A stretch of DNA of 64,000 nt from contig JAPKHC010000001.1 in NCBI GenBank assembly GCA_026647215.1, forward strand, positions 1 to 64,000, written 5' to 3'. The translations under genes and the position numbers were made by a program. Position 1 is the stretch's first letter, and every line of letters starts with the position of its first letter. Below the pieces are notes generated by a model. It ran no database searches. It was not told the origin of the DNA and saw nothing but the letters and a program-made list of their open reading frames with translations. This DNA comes from F1-120-MAGs118 sp013360535 (GTDB lineage: Bacteria; Planctomycetota; UBA1135; GCA-002686595). Shown here piece after piece: positions 7,962-16,163 of this stretch.

Positions 7962-8861
7962 ATGCCGTTGGGGAAGGTCCGCGAGAAGGTGCTGCAGGGG
8001 CTGGCGAAGTCCCGCGGCACGCCGCACCGCTACACACGCTGGCGCTGGGCGGTCGCGATCGTGGTGACGCTCTTCATCGCCGCCCTGCCCGCGACCAACA
8101 TGCTGCGCTTCGACTTCTGGGGCGGGCACCACCACTACCTCGGCGAGAACCACGGCCTGATCGAGACGGCCAAGCGCTTCGCCTTCCCGTTCCTGTTCGT
8201 CAACCTCGCGATCATCCTCGCCAGCCGCTTCTTCGGACGCTACCTGTGCGGGTTTGCCTGCCCCTACGGCGCGGTGGCGCGGCTCGCGGAGTGGCTCAAG
8301 TTCCACGCCAAGACGCCGCGGGAGCGCTGGATCGGCGTCGCGACGCTCGTCGGCATCTGCACGCTGCTCTCGGGCGTCACCTTCAGCTTCTGGATCGACT
8401 GGCGCGTGTTCCGCGACGGTTCCTCACTCGCAATCGCGCTCTCCGGCGGCGTCCTGCTCGCGCTGGTGACGAGCTTCTACTTCTTCGTCCAGAAGCTCGG
8501 GCTCGGCTTCTGCCGCAACTACTGCCCTTCGGGCGTGTACTTCGCGCTGCTCGGCCACGACTCGGTCAACGGGGTCGAGTTCGCGCACCAGCAGAACTGC
8601 ACCGAGTGCGGCGCCTGCGACAAGGCCTGCCCGATGGACCTGAAGCCGCGCGAGATGTCGGGCGGCGAGTACCGCAAGGGCGACGGCTTCTATCCCGACG
8701 GCATGTCGAACTTCGCGCTGTGCATCCGTTGCGGCGACTGCGTCACGGCCTGCGAGGGCACGACGGCGCGCAGCGGCCTGCCGACGCCGTTGCGCATGGG
8801 TTTCCTGCCGGAGAAGGCGCGCGACAGCGCAGCGCCGGAACAGCCGACCCCGCAGCCGTGA
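7962..8861 (+). CDS. CcoG/FixG-like polyferredoxin membrane protein, short form
   Basis: 299 residues from the ATG at 7962, which follows an ACGAGAG sequence; an in-frame ATG at 7908 is possible but has a poorer context. There are four or so membrane helices, cysteine motifs CGFACPYG and CRNYCPSG of the NapH/FixG type, then two [4Fe-4S] motifs, CTECGACDKACP and CIRCGDCVTAC. CcoG proteins reduce copper for cbb3 assembly. This protein ends shortly after the ferredoxin part and lacks the C-terminal immunoglobulin-like region found in most FixG/CcoG proteins (usually over 450 residues). It sits between the copper ATPase and the TauE/SafE-like gene. Confidence 0.82.
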   Translation: MPLGKVREKVLQGLAKSRGTPHRYTRWRWAVAIVVTLFIAALPATNMLRFDFWGGHHHYLGENHGLIETAKRFAFPFLFVNLAIILASRFFGRYLCGFACPYGAVARLAEWLKFHAKTPRERWIGVATLVGICTLLSGVTFSFWIDWRVFRDGSSLAIALSGGVLLALVTSFYFFVQKLGLGFCRNYCPSGVYFALLGHDSVNGVEFAHQQNCTECGACDKACPMDLKPREMSGGEYRKGDGFYPDGMSNFALCIRCGDCVTACEGTTARSGLPTPLRMGFLPEKARDSAAPEQPTPQP

Positions 8862-8907
8862 GCGCGTGTAGATTCATGGCGCGACGCGCCCTCGTCGCAG
8901 GCCTGAC

Positions 8908-9684
8908 GTGACCCCCGTCGATCTCGCGCCCTACCTGCTGCTCGGCCTCGCCGGCTCCCTGCACTGCGCCGGGATGTGCGGGCCGATCGCGCTGTCGTTC
9001 GCGCTGGGGCGGGGGAGCTCCGGTGCGCTCGCGGTGGCGGGTTACGTCGTCGGCAAGGCCGCGATGTACGCGACGCTGGCGCTGGTCGCCGCGCGCGGGG
9101 TCGCGGAGCTCGGTTCGCGCCAACCGCAGTGGCTGAGCTACGGGCGCGCTGGCGTCGCGTGGGCGGCGGGGATCGTGATGGTGCTCGTCGCGCTCTCCGG
9201 TCTGGGCTGGCTCAAGGCTCCGCGCTGGAAGGCGTTTTCCGGTGTGGAGCGCACGCTGCGCACGGCCCTCAAGGGAGCCGACGAGCTCCCGGCGCCGTTG
9301 CGCGGGCTCGCGTTCGGTGCGGCGAACGGGCTCCTGCCGTGCGGGCTCTCGTGGGCCGCCATCGCGCTCGGCGCCGCGGCGTCGACGCTTTCGCTCTCGC
9401 TCGCCGGCCCGTTCGTGTTCGGACTCGCGACGGGGCCGGTGCTCGCCGGCATCGCGCTCGGCGCCGGACAGATTCCGGTGAGCTGGCGCGTGCGCGGGCA
9501 GCGGCTCGCGGCCCTGGGGCTGCTCGCCTACGGTGGCTACACCCTCATCCGCGGCTCGGTGCCGTTCGCGCCGCAGGCGACCGCGAAGGTTCTTCCCGAT
9601 TGTTGTGCCGAACACGGTGCCGAAGGTGGGGAGCACCCCACAAGCGGCGACGGAATCAAGGTCGAGGGCGTTCCGGAGCGATAG
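8908..9684 (+). CDS. TauE/SafE-like (DsbD_2-type) membrane protein linked to oxidase maturation
   Basis: 258 residues, GTG start at 8908. Six or so membrane helices; the first contains GSLHCAGMCGP, the signature of the sulfite-exporter-like/UreH-like proteins often found beside cbb3 maturation genes, and the second half repeats a similar pattern with GLLPCGLSWAA. The Cys/His/Met-rich first helix suggests handling of copper or another metal. The C-terminal ~30 residues are polar with a CC pair (DCCAEHG). It is last in the maturation group (CcoI-like, CcoG-like, this gene). Substrate is not readable from sequence. Confidence 0.78.
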   Translation: MTPVDLAPYLLLGLAGSLHCAGMCGPIALSFALGRGSSGALAVAGYVVGKAAMYATLALVAARGVAELGSRQPQWLSYGRAGVAWAAGIVMVLVALSGLGWLKAPRWKAFSGVERTLRTALKGADELPAPLRGLAFGAANGLLPCGLSWAAIALGAAASTLSLSLAGPFVFGLATGPVLAGIALGAGQIPVSWRVRGQRLAALGLLAYGGYTLIRGSVPFAPQATAKVLPDCCAEHGAEGGEHPTSGDGIKVEGVPER

Positions 9685-9773
9685 CAGGCCCAGAGCCTCG
9701 CCGCCCGCCCGCGCCAGTGGCGCGTCCGGGGATCGAGGCATCCCCCGTCTGGCCTTGCTCCCGACCCCACGCG

Positions 9774-10286
9774 ATGTCCAACCTGCAGATCGACCCCATC
9801 CTGCTCGAAGCCGTCATTCGCGGCACCGCCGAAGGCCTCCAGATGACGGGCCTGCAGCCGCCGCCGGTGGGAGCCTCGCGCTTCTACACAGCTGCCCGTC
9901 CGATCTCCGTGATGGTCGGCATGGTCGGCAAGACCAACGGCACCGTCGCGATCTCGCTCTCGGAGAAGGCGATGCTCCACATCGCCGGCCAGCTGATGGG
10001 CGAGAAGCGCGAGCAGGTCGACAACGAGACCGTCGACGCCATCGGCGAGGTCGGCAACATGATCGCCGGACGCGTCAAGGAGCTGCTCGTCGGCACCTCG
10101 TTCGAGATGGAGAACATCTCGGTGCCCTCGGTGATCATGGGCTCGAACTACGCCGTGCACTTCGCGCGCGGCATGCACATCGTGTCGGTCGACTTCGAGC
10201 TCGGCGACCTGCCGATCACCGATGCCAAGGAGCGCTTCTTTTCGGTGACGATTTCGCTGCTGCGCCGCGTCGCCGCGGCCGCCTGA
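9774..10286 (+). CDS. cheX: CheX-type chemotaxis phosphatase-like protein
   Basis: 170 residues. The helix AIGEVGNMIAGRVKELL carries the E-x2-N pattern that in CheX dephosphorylates CheY-P. The remaining alternating beta/alpha pattern (ISVMVGMVGKTNGTVAISLS; MHIVSVDFEL) fits the CheC/CheX/FliY fold, and length matches CheX. No other chemotaxis gene is nearby, so the target response regulator is unknown. Start ATG at 9774, about 90 bases after the preceding stop; the gap looks non-coding. Confidence 0.85.
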   Translation: MSNLQIDPILLEAVIRGTAEGLQMTGLQPPPVGASRFYTAARPISVMVGMVGKTNGTVAISLSEKAMLHIAGQLMGEKREQVDNETVDAIGEVGNMIAGRVKELLVGTSFEMENISVPSVIMGSNYAVHFARGMHIVSVDFELGDLPITDAKERFFSVTISLLRRVAAAA

Positions 10287-10308
10287 GCGACGCTCTCCGG
10301 GCACCGCA

Positions 10309-10348
10309 GGAGCCGTCCGCCGGGCGTTGGCCCGTGCGGTGCGGCTCC
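10309..10348. terminator. Hairpin between convergent cheX and pit genes, possible bidirectional terminator
   Basis: A 40-base stem-loop: GGAGCCG pairs with CGGCTCC, then CCGC with GCGG and CGGGC with GCCCG around a GTTG loop, with one bulged base and a small internal loop. It lies in the 72-base gap between two convergent stops. No T-tract follows on either strand, so it is not a textbook intrinsic terminator. Confidence 0.45.
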
Positions 10349-10358
10349 CGCTCGTTCG

Positions 10359-11360
10359 TCAGACCAGCCCGAACACGACGTTCAGGAGCCGGTAGACGAG
10401 CGCGGCGATCAGCGCCGTCATCGGCAGCGTGAAGACCCACGCCATCAGGATCTTCGAGCCCAGGCCCCAGCGCACGGCCGACAGTCGACGCGTGGAGCCG
10501 ACGCCCATGATCGCGCCCGTGATGGTGTGCGTGGTCGAGACCGGCACGCCCATGTAGGCGGCGACGCCGAGCGTCGCGCTGGCCGCGGTTTCCGCCGCGA
10601 AGCCGTGGATCGGCTGGATCTTGATCAGGCCCGAGCCGAGCGTCTTGATCACTTTCCAGCCGCCGGCGGCAGTGCCGAGCGCCATGACGGTGCCGCAGGC
10701 GAGCTTGACCCACAGCGGCACCTCCATGTCGCTCTGGAATCCGCCGGCGAACAGCGCGAGCGTGATCACGCCCATGACCTTCTGCGCGTCGTTGTTGCCG
10801 TGCTCCCACGCCATCCACGACACGCTCGCCAGCTGCGCCTTGCCGAAGGTGTTCGCGACCTTGCGCGGCGACCAGCGCCGCACGATCCACAGGAGCGCCC
10901 ACATCAGCAGGAAGCCGAAGATCAGGCCCGCGATGGGGGACACGAGCATCGCCACCAGCGTCTTCTGGACGCCGGCGAAGTTCACGATCTCGGATCCTTT
11001 CGCCATCGTCGCGGAGCCGACGAGCGAGCCGATCAGCGAGTGCGAGCCCGAGATCGGCATGCCGATCCACGTCATCAGCGCCACCCAGCACGCGGCGCCG
11101 ACCATCGACGCGAGCACGACGGTCTGCGTGACGAACTGCGGATCGACGAGGCCGCCGCCGATCGTCTTGGCGACGCGCGTGGAGACCAGCGCTCCGCCGA
11201 AATTGAGCGCGGCGGCGAGCATCACGGCGCTGCTCGGGCTGAGCACGCGCGTCGAGACCACGGTGGCGATCGCGTTGGCCGAGTCGTTCCACCCGTTGGT
11301 GTAGTCGAAGAGCAGCGCCGCGATCACCACGGCGATGATCAGGAACGTGGGATCAGCCAT
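10359..11360 (-). CDS. pit: Pit-family low-affinity inorganic phosphate transporter
   Basis: 333 residues with about 10 membrane helices. The two inverted family signatures are clear: NGWNDSANAIATVVSTRVLSP near the N-terminus and WEHGNNDAQKVMGVITL in the middle, with GVPVSTTHTITGAIMG in the second half. It carries phosphate, usually as a metal-phosphate complex, with protons. The start at 11360 overlaps the end of the upstream PhoU-like gene by 8 bases, an arrangement typical of the Pit/DUF47 pair and good evidence for joint function. Confidence 0.92.
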   Translation of the reverse strand: MADPTFLIIAVVIAALLFDYTNGWNDSANAIATVVSTRVLSPSSAVMLAAALNFGGALVSTRVAKTIGGGLVDPQFVTQTVVLASMVGAACWVALMTWIGMPISGSHSLIGSLVGSATMAKGSEIVNFAGVQKTLVAMLVSPIAGLIFGFLLMWALLWIVRRWSPRKVANTFGKAQLASVSWMAWEHGNNDAQKVMGVITLALFAGGFQSDMEVPLWVKLACGTVMALGTAAGGWKVIKTLGSGLIKIQPIHGFAAETAASATLGVAAYMGVPVSTTHTITGAIMGVGSTRRLSAVRWGLGSKILMAWVFTLPMTALIAALVYRLLNVVFGLV

Positions 11361-11979
11361 TCTTGAGGATGATCGCTTCGACGACGTGGCCGACGCTCGA
11401 GCACTTGTCGAGGGCTGCCTCGGTGATCTCGTGCAGCTCCTTCATCACGATCAGCTTGACCGGGTCCTTCTCGGTGGCGATCAGCTTGGCGAGCACGCCG
11501 CGGAAGATCTGGTCGCCCTCGTTCTCGAGTTTCGAGAGCTCGAGCAGCGAGACCTTCATCTCCCCGATCTTCTTCATGTCGCGCAGCTTGCCGATCGTGT
11601 CCTGCAGCCGCTCGGTCATCAGCACGAGCACCTGGGCCTGCGCCTGCAGCTCGTCGGGCACCTTCTCGATCCCGAACATCACGAAGCGCTGGGCGCAGGC
11701 GTCGATGTAGTCGACGACGTCGTCGAGCCGCGTCACGAGCGCGTGGATGTCCTCGCGGTCGATCGGCGTGATGTAGGTCTGGTAGAGCATCTCCAGGCCG
11801 CGGTGCGTCACCTTGTCGGTCTGGTTCTCGATCTCCTTCACCGCCCGCGCGTTCTCGCGGAAGTGGGGCGGATCCTTGAGCAGCGCCTGGAAGGCCTTCG
11901 CGACCTCGACGATGCGGGCAGCCGACTCGTCGAAGAGGTCGAAGAACTCCTCGTTGCGGGGGAACAGGCGGAAGGCCAT
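11353..11979 (-). CDS. PhoU-like DUF47-family Pit accessory protein
   Basis: 208 residues, all helical, with a PhoU-like layout: NEEFFDLFDESAARIVEVAKAF at the start, a first metal-site helix (EIENQTDKVTHRGLEML) and PIDREDIHALVTRLDDVVDYID, then the second repeat (LSKLENEGDQIFRGVLAKL and MKELHEITEAALDKCSSVGHVVEAI). Conserved Glu/Asp-rich helices bind metal clusters in the family. Proteins of this type control or assist Pit transporters; the 8-base overlap with pit supports this. The 133-base gap upstream probably holds the promoter of this two-gene operon, and carries a short inverted repeat (CAAGGA at 12062, TCCTTG at 12077). Confidence 0.9.
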   Translation of the reverse strand: MAFRLFPRNEEFFDLFDESAARIVEVAKAFQALLKDPPHFRENARAVKEIENQTDKVTHRGLEMLYQTYITPIDREDIHALVTRLDDVVDYIDACAQRFVMFGIEKVPDELQAQAQVLVLMTERLQDTIGKLRDMKKIGEMKVSLLELSKLENEGDQIFRGVLAKLIATEKDPVKLIVMKELHEITEAALDKCSSVGHVVEAIILKNG

Positions 11980-12112
11980 GCGGGGATTCCTCGGGGGCTC
12001 CGGAAGAGCCGGAAGGATGACGTCGCCCCCGCCTCCGGATCAAGGCCGGATCAGGATCGTGCAAGGAACTTCGTGGTCCTTGACGCGCGCTTGATCTTGC
12101 GCCGGGAGCGCC

Positions 12113-13516
12113 TCAGTCCTTGTGCGGTTCCACCCGCTGCGCGAAGCCGTCGGCGCGGTAGGCGCGCGCGAGGATCGACATCGGGTGCATGGGCTTGGTG
12201 CCCGCGTGCTGCGCGAACTGGATCGCCGCCAGCGGGCAGTCGGTCGCCCAGACTTCGCTCGAAGCCGCCTGCATGCCCTCGAAGGCGTTCTTGCCGTAGC
12301 GCTGGCTCGGCTCGAAACCCTCGGTCTTCATCGCATAGGTGCCGTCGTGGCCGCAGCACTCCATGACCATGCGCGGCACGACCCCGGGGATCTTGCGCAG
12401 CAGGTCGCGCCCGCGGAAGCCGACCGCCTGCGCGCGCAGGTGGCAGGGCGCGTGGTAGGCGACGCTCTCGCCCGGCGTCGAGAGGAAGTTGGTGTTGAAA
12501 CGAGCTTCCTCGCGGATCGACCACAGGTACTCGCTCGGGTCGCGCACCGCCTCGGCGAGCTTCTTCGCGCGCTCGCGGTCCTCGCCCTCGAGCAGCTCGG
12601 GGTACTCGCGCCGCATCATCATCGAGCAGGTCGGGTTGATCGCGAGCACCTTGGCGCCCGCCTCGACGTGCGGCATCAGGAGGTCGAGGTTGTGGCGCGC
12701 GTTCTTGCGCAGCGTCTCGAGGTCGCCGTGCTCCCAGGCCGGCATGCCGCAGCACGCGAGCCCCTTCAAGCAGCCGCAGCCGACCTGGTTCTTCTCCATC
12801 ACCTCGAGCGTGTCGCGCCCGACCTGCGGCTCGTTGTTCTGCACGTAGCAGGTCTGGAAGAGCACCGTCTCGGTGCCGGGCTTCTCGATCGTCTTGCCCG
12901 CCTCCGCGGCCCAGCGCTCGAAGGTCGTCGCCGCGAAGTCCGGCAGCAGCTTGTCGCGGTGGATGCCGAGCGCCTTCTCCATGAACCAGCGGTGCAGGCC
13001 GACGCGATTGAGCGTGTTGGCGAGGCCGAAGCTCGCGCGCGCGGCGGCGCCCGCCAGGTCCGGATCGCCGAGCACTCGGTCGCGCAGCTTGACGCCGTCG
13101 CGCCTGGCGCGCACGGCCTGATGGCGGTGGATGAGCTTCGGGAAATCGAGCTGGAACTCGTGGCCGTCCCGCGGCGTGTACGGGCACTGCACGTCGCACA
13201 GCTTGCACTGGAAGCACGCGTCCGCGACGCGGTTGACCTCCGGCTCGGTGAGCTTGCGCACGTCGCCCGCGTGGTTCTTGTCGATCAGGTCGAACATCAC
13301 CGGGAAGCTGTCGCAGTACTTGAAGCACATGCGGCAGCCGTGGCACAGGTCGAAGGCGCGCTCGATCTCCTTGCGCAGCAGCCCCGCCTCCCAGTACTTG
13401 GGCTCGCTCGGGTCGTACGTGAGCCCGTCGGTCGGCGTGTACGAGATCGGCGGGTGGGCGGAGGCGGCGAGGTCGTCGACGGAACCGTCGTCGTGCGCGG
13501 AGTGGGCTTCGCTCAT
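12113..13516 (-). CDS. Heterodisulfide-reductase-like Fe-S oxidoreductase (GlpC/HdrD type), rubrerythrin partner
   Basis: 467 residues. Two ferredoxin-type cluster motifs lie near the N-terminus (CHGCRMCFKYC and CFQCKLCDVQCPY). The C-terminal half has two CCG-type domains: CGCLKGLACCGMP with a preceding TCYVQNNEP, and HAPCHLRAQAVG followed by MVMECCGHDGTYAM, as in HdrB/HdrD and GlpC. These bind an unusual Fe-S centre or pass electrons to thiols or quinones. It lies directly downstream of rubrerythrin in the same direction, so it probably supplies electrons for peroxide reduction. That link is inference from context. Confidence 0.85.
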   Translation of the reverse strand: MSEAHSAHDDGSVDDLAASAHPPISYTPTDGLTYDPSEPKYWEAGLLRKEIERAFDLCHGCRMCFKYCDSFPVMFDLIDKNHAGDVRKLTEPEVNRVADACFQCKLCDVQCPYTPRDGHEFQLDFPKLIHRHQAVRARRDGVKLRDRVLGDPDLAGAAARASFGLANTLNRVGLHRWFMEKALGIHRDKLLPDFAATTFERWAAEAGKTIEKPGTETVLFQTCYVQNNEPQVGRDTLEVMEKNQVGCGCLKGLACCGMPAWEHGDLETLRKNARHNLDLLMPHVEAGAKVLAINPTCSMMMRREYPELLEGEDRERAKKLAEAVRDPSEYLWSIREEARFNTNFLSTPGESVAYHAPCHLRAQAVGFRGRDLLRKIPGVVPRMVMECCGHDGTYAMKTEGFEPSQRYGKNAFEGMQAASSEVWATDCPLAAIQFAQHAGTKPMHPMSILARAYRADGFAQRVEPHKD

Positions 13517-13613
13517 GGCTCTCGGTGAAGGCGGAAAACGGTGGAGAAAGCACGCGCGGCCGACACCCGGCGATCCCGGGCGCCGGCCGCGCTCGAACGG
13601 AACGCTCGGGCGA

Positions 13614-14033
13614 TCAGGAGATCGACTTGAGCATCGCCGCGAACTTGCCGGCGTGGGCCTTCTCGGCCTTCGCCAGCGTCTCGAACCAGTCGGCGATCTC
13701 GCTGAAGCCCTCTTCGCGCGCGGTCTTCGCCATGCCGGGGTACATGTCGGTGTACTCGTGCGTCTCGCCGGCCACCGCGGCCTTGAGGTTGAGCGACGTG
13801 TCGCCGATCGGCAGGTCCGTCGCCGGGTCGCCGGCCTTCTTCAGGAAATCGAGGTGGCCGTGCGCGTGGCCCGTCTCGCCTTCGGCGGTGTCGCGGAAGT
13901 TGCCGGCGACCTCGGGGTAGCCCTCGACGTCGGCGATCTTCGCGAAGTACAGGTAGCGGCGGTTGGCCTGGCTCTCGCCGGCGAACGCGGCCTTGAGGTT
14001 CGAATGGGTCTTGGAGCCCTTCAGGTTGGCCAT
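13614..14033 (-). CDS. rbr: Rubrerythrin, short form without rubredoxin domain
   Basis: 139 residues forming only the diiron four-helix bundle. The ligand pattern is present in both halves: AFAGESQANRRYLYFA and EGETGHAHGHLDF, then AVAGETHEYTDMY and AKAEKAHAGKF (Glu, Glu-x2-His, Glu, Glu-x2-His). The C-terminal rubredoxin module of classical rubrerythrin is missing, so electrons must come from a separate protein, plausibly the Fe-S oxidoreductase next door. It reduces hydrogen peroxide to water. An AAGAGAG Shine-Dalgarno precedes the ATG. The gene sits between a Fur-family regulator and the oxidoreductase. Confidence 0.93.
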   Translation of the reverse strand: MANLKGSKTHSNLKAAFAGESQANRRYLYFAKIADVEGYPEVAGNFRDTAEGETGHAHGHLDFLKKAGDPATDLPIGDTSLNLKAAVAGETHEYTDMYPGMAKTAREEGFSEIADWFETLAKAEKAHAGKFAAMLKSIS

Positions 14034-14090
14034 GGGATTGCTCTCTTGCGTTGGGGTTGAAGTGGGGATGTCCAGTGGAGCGCGAGCAGG

Positions 14091-14582
14091 TCACGCCCCG
14101 TTCCTGCGCGGCGCACGGGGCGCCGCCGGTCGTCGTGAACGCGCGCAGCCGGCACATAGGCCACGGAACTGCACGCTGTAACCCGAGGCCACGAAGCCCG
14201 AGCGCGCGGGCGGCAGCGGGAGCGCGTCGAGCGCCTGGGCCTCGTGGTCGCTGACGCGGCCGCAGCGGTCGCACACGAGGTGGTGGTGGAGGTCGGTGCG
14301 CGGGTCGTAGCGCTGCTCCCAGCCGGGATGCGCGATGCGGACGGCGAGGCCGAGCTCGACCAGCGTCTCGAGCGTGCGGTACACGGTCGCGCGCGAGAGG
14401 CCGGGCACGAGCCGCGCCACGTCGGCGTGCAGCGTGTCGGCCGCGGGATGGTCGGTGCGCCACAGGAAGCCCTCGAGCAGCTTGCGGCGCTGCACGGTCA
14501 CCGGCAGGCCCGCCGAACGCAGCGCCGCCTCGGCGCGTTCGAGCGTCGCGGAGTCCTGCGGGGAAGGAGCGTGGCGGACCAT
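14091..14582 (-). CDS. Fur/PerR-family metalloregulator
   Basis: 163 residues from the ATG at 14582. The N-terminal winged helix is clear (VTVQRRKLLEGF, TLHADVARLVPGLSRATVYRTLETLVELGL), followed by the metal-sensing part HHHLVCDRCGRVSDHE and a second CAGC pair, which together give the structural zinc site CxxC...CxxC. The position upstream of rubrerythrin suggests a peroxide (PerR-like) or iron sensor; sequence alone does not decide. Its own start is preceded by a perfect inverted repeat at 14600-14618, a likely autoregulatory operator. In-frame ATGs further upstream would overrun this site. Confidence 0.88.
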   Translation of the reverse strand: MVRHAPSPQDSATLERAEAALRSAGLPVTVQRRKLLEGFLWRTDHPAADTLHADVARLVPGLSRATVYRTLETLVELGLAVRIAHPGWEQRYDPRTDLHHHLVCDRCGRVSDHEAQALDALPLPPARSGFVASGYSVQFRGLCAGCARSRRPAAPRAPRRNGA

Positions 14583-14599
14583 CGGCCGCGCACTATGCC

Positions 14600-14618
14600 G
14601 TTGCGAAGTTGTCGCAAC
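14600..14618. promoter_or_regulatory. 19-bp perfect inverted repeat, candidate Fur/PerR-family operator
   Basis: GTTGCGA-AGTTG-TCGCAAC, 7-bp arms around 5 bases. It starts 18 bases upstream of the Fur-family ATG and lies in the divergent region shared with the gamma-carbonic anhydrase gene. Fur-family proteins bind symmetric sites of about this length, so autoregulation is likely, but this is inference. Confidence 0.55.
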
Positions 14619-14697
14619 AAGCCCCGAGCCCGCGAGTTCCCCGGAGCCCTCGACGGCGCGCGGCGCTACCGTACGGCACCCCACCCGCGGAGCCCCG

Positions 14698-15261
14698 ATG
14701 CGTGCCCTCGTCCTCTCCTACGCCGGTCGTTCGCCCCGTTTCGGCCCCGGCGTGTTCCTCGCGCCGACCGCGTCGATCGTCGGCGACGTCGAGCTCGGCC
14801 GGAACGTCTCCGTGTGGTACTCGGCCGTCGTGCGCGGCGACGTGAACTCGATCCGCATCGGTGCCGACTCGAACGTCCAGGACGGCGCGGTGCTGCACGG
14901 CACGCTCGGCGAGTGGCCGGTCGTGATCGGCGAGCGCGTCTCGATCGGCCATCAGGCGACGCTGCACGGCTGCATCGTCGAGGACGGTGCGTTGATCGGC
15001 ATCGGCGCGCGCGTGCTCGACGGCGCGCGCATCGGTGCGGAGTCGCTCGTCGCCGCCGGAGCGCTCGTGCGCGAGGGCATGGTCGTGCCGCCGCGTTCGC
15101 TCGTCGTCGGCGTTCCGGGCGTGGTCAAGCGCGAGCTCTCCGAGCGCGAGCTCGAGATCGTGCGCCGCACGCCGGGGCGTTACCTCAGGCTCGCCGTCGA
15201 CACGCGCGCCGCCTGCCTCGCCGCAGGGCACGAGGATCCCTGCCCGCCGGTCAGCGGCTGA
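14698..15261 (+). CDS. Gamma-class carbonic anhydrase-like left-handed beta-helix protein
   Basis: 187 residues. Hexapeptide repeats run through the first two thirds (VFLAPTASIVGDVELGRNVSVW and onwards). The three zinc histidines of gamma-carbonic anhydrases are visible: one in QDGAVLHG and two in SIGHQATLHGC. Trimers hydrate CO2 or act as YrdA/CaiE-like proteins of less clear activity, so catalysis is probable but not proven. The C-terminal helix (ELSERELEIVRRTPGRYLRLA) packs on the beta-helix in this family. The last 11 bases overlap the end of the convergent phosphatase gene. Confidence 0.88.
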   Translation: MRALVLSYAGRSPRFGPGVFLAPTASIVGDVELGRNVSVWYSAVVRGDVNSIRIGADSNVQDGAVLHGTLGEWPVVIGERVSIGHQATLHGCIVEDGALIGIGARVLDGARIGAESLVAAGALVREGMVVPPRSLVVGVPGVVKRELSERELEIVRRTPGRYLRLAVDTRAACLAAGHEDPCPPVSG

Positions 15262-15820
15262 CGCGGCGTTCCGCGAGCCGTCGCCGCAGCTCCTCGACGT
15301 CGGCGTCGCGCACGAACTGCGCGAGCTCGTCCCAGATCTCGTGGTGGCCGAAGCCACCCTCGCGCAGCTCCGCGATGGCTTCGTCCTTGCCCCAGTCCTG
15401 CACGACGACGCGGTAGAAGGCGCACATCAGGCCCGTGCGGTCCGCACCGTGCGCGCAGTGCACGAACACCGGCTGGCGCTCGGGCTCCGTGGCGATGAGC
15501 AGGAACTCGAGCACCTGCTCGTCGTCGGGCGCCCAGGTCCAGATCGGGATCTCGAGCAGCGTCAGGCCGGTCGCGGGCGCCGGAATGTCGCTCGTGAGCT
15601 GGCGCAGCGAGACCACGGTGCGCACTCCGCGCCGTTCGAGCTCGGCGAATCCGTGCGGCTCCGGCATCGCGCCGCGAAAGAGCGTCGGCGTGACCTCGTG
15701 GAAGTTCGGCAGGCCCTCGGCCGCGACGGGGCGTGCCCACGACGGCGGACGCGGGCCTTCGCGCGGGGGAGAAGTGTGGCAGCCGAGCGCGAGGACGAGT
15801 GCGATGCGGAAGAGTCTCAT
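15251..15820 (-). CDS. Dual-specificity/tyrosine phosphatase-like protein, possibly secreted or lipid-anchored
   Basis: 189 residues. The active-site loop is HCAHGADRTG (HCx5R), preceded by the acid loop region IPIWTWAPDDEQ and by the typical start FRGAMPEPHGFAELERRGVRTVVSLR of bacterial DSP/PTP-like enzymes. The N-terminus is a signal peptide ending in ALGC, which could be a weak lipobox, so the enzyme probably acts outside the cytoplasm. The start at 15820 overlaps the chorismate mutase stop by 4 bases. Substrate (phosphoprotein, inositol phosphate or phospholipid) is unknown. Confidence 0.8.
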   Translation of the reverse strand: MRLFRIALVLALGCHTSPPREGPRPPSWARPVAAEGLPNFHEVTPTLFRGAMPEPHGFAELERRGVRTVVSLRQLTSDIPAPATGLTLLEIPIWTWAPDDEQVLEFLLIATEPERQPVFVHCAHGADRTGLMCAFYRVVVQDWGKDEAIAELREGGFGHHEIWDELAQFVRDADVEELRRRLAERRVSR

Positions 15821-16137
15821 CGGCGAGCCTGCCGCGAGCGCACTTCGATTTCGACGAGCGCACGTGAGTGCGAGAACACCTCGCGCAGGATGCGGGCCAG
15901 CGCCTTGCGCTCGAAACCGGGGGGAGCGTCCTGCAGCAGGCGCGCGAGCATCTCGCGCTCGCGCCGCGGGTCGGCGCCGCGCAGTCCAAGCTCGCGCTTG
16001 AGGCCGCCGATCTCGCGGGCGAGCCGCGCCCGCGCCTGCAGGGCCGCGACGAGGCGCGTGTTGGCCTTGTCCATGCGCCGGCGCGCGCGCTGGAGGGCGG
16101 CGGGCAGTGCGCGCGCACGCTGCGGTTTCGTCGGCAT
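15817..16137 (-). CDS. AroQ-type chorismate mutase, stand-alone
   Basis: 106 residues, all helical. The family pattern is present: RRRMDKANTRLVAALQARARLAREIGxLKRE, then DPRREREML, giving the expected Arg, Arg, Lys, Asp and Arg-Glu active-site positions. It converts chorismate to prephenate on the way to phenylalanine and tyrosine. There is no fused prephenate dehydratase, dehydrogenase or DAHP synthase domain and no signal peptide. The gene is divergent from the U32 gene with only 26 bases between starts, and it overlaps the phosphatase gene by 4 bases. Confidence 0.85.
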   Translation of the reverse strand: MPTKPQRARALPAALQRARRRMDKANTRLVAALQARARLAREIGGLKRELGLRGADPRREREMLARLLQDAPPGFERKALARILREVFSHSRALVEIEVRSRQARR

Positions 16138-16163
16138 GGCGCGGGGATGCTAACGTCCGGGCG

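Noticed and set aside
13517..13613. Possible small gene between rubrerythrin and the Fe-S oxidoreductase
   Set aside because: Only 97 bases, with no start plus ribosome site and no protein-like frame.
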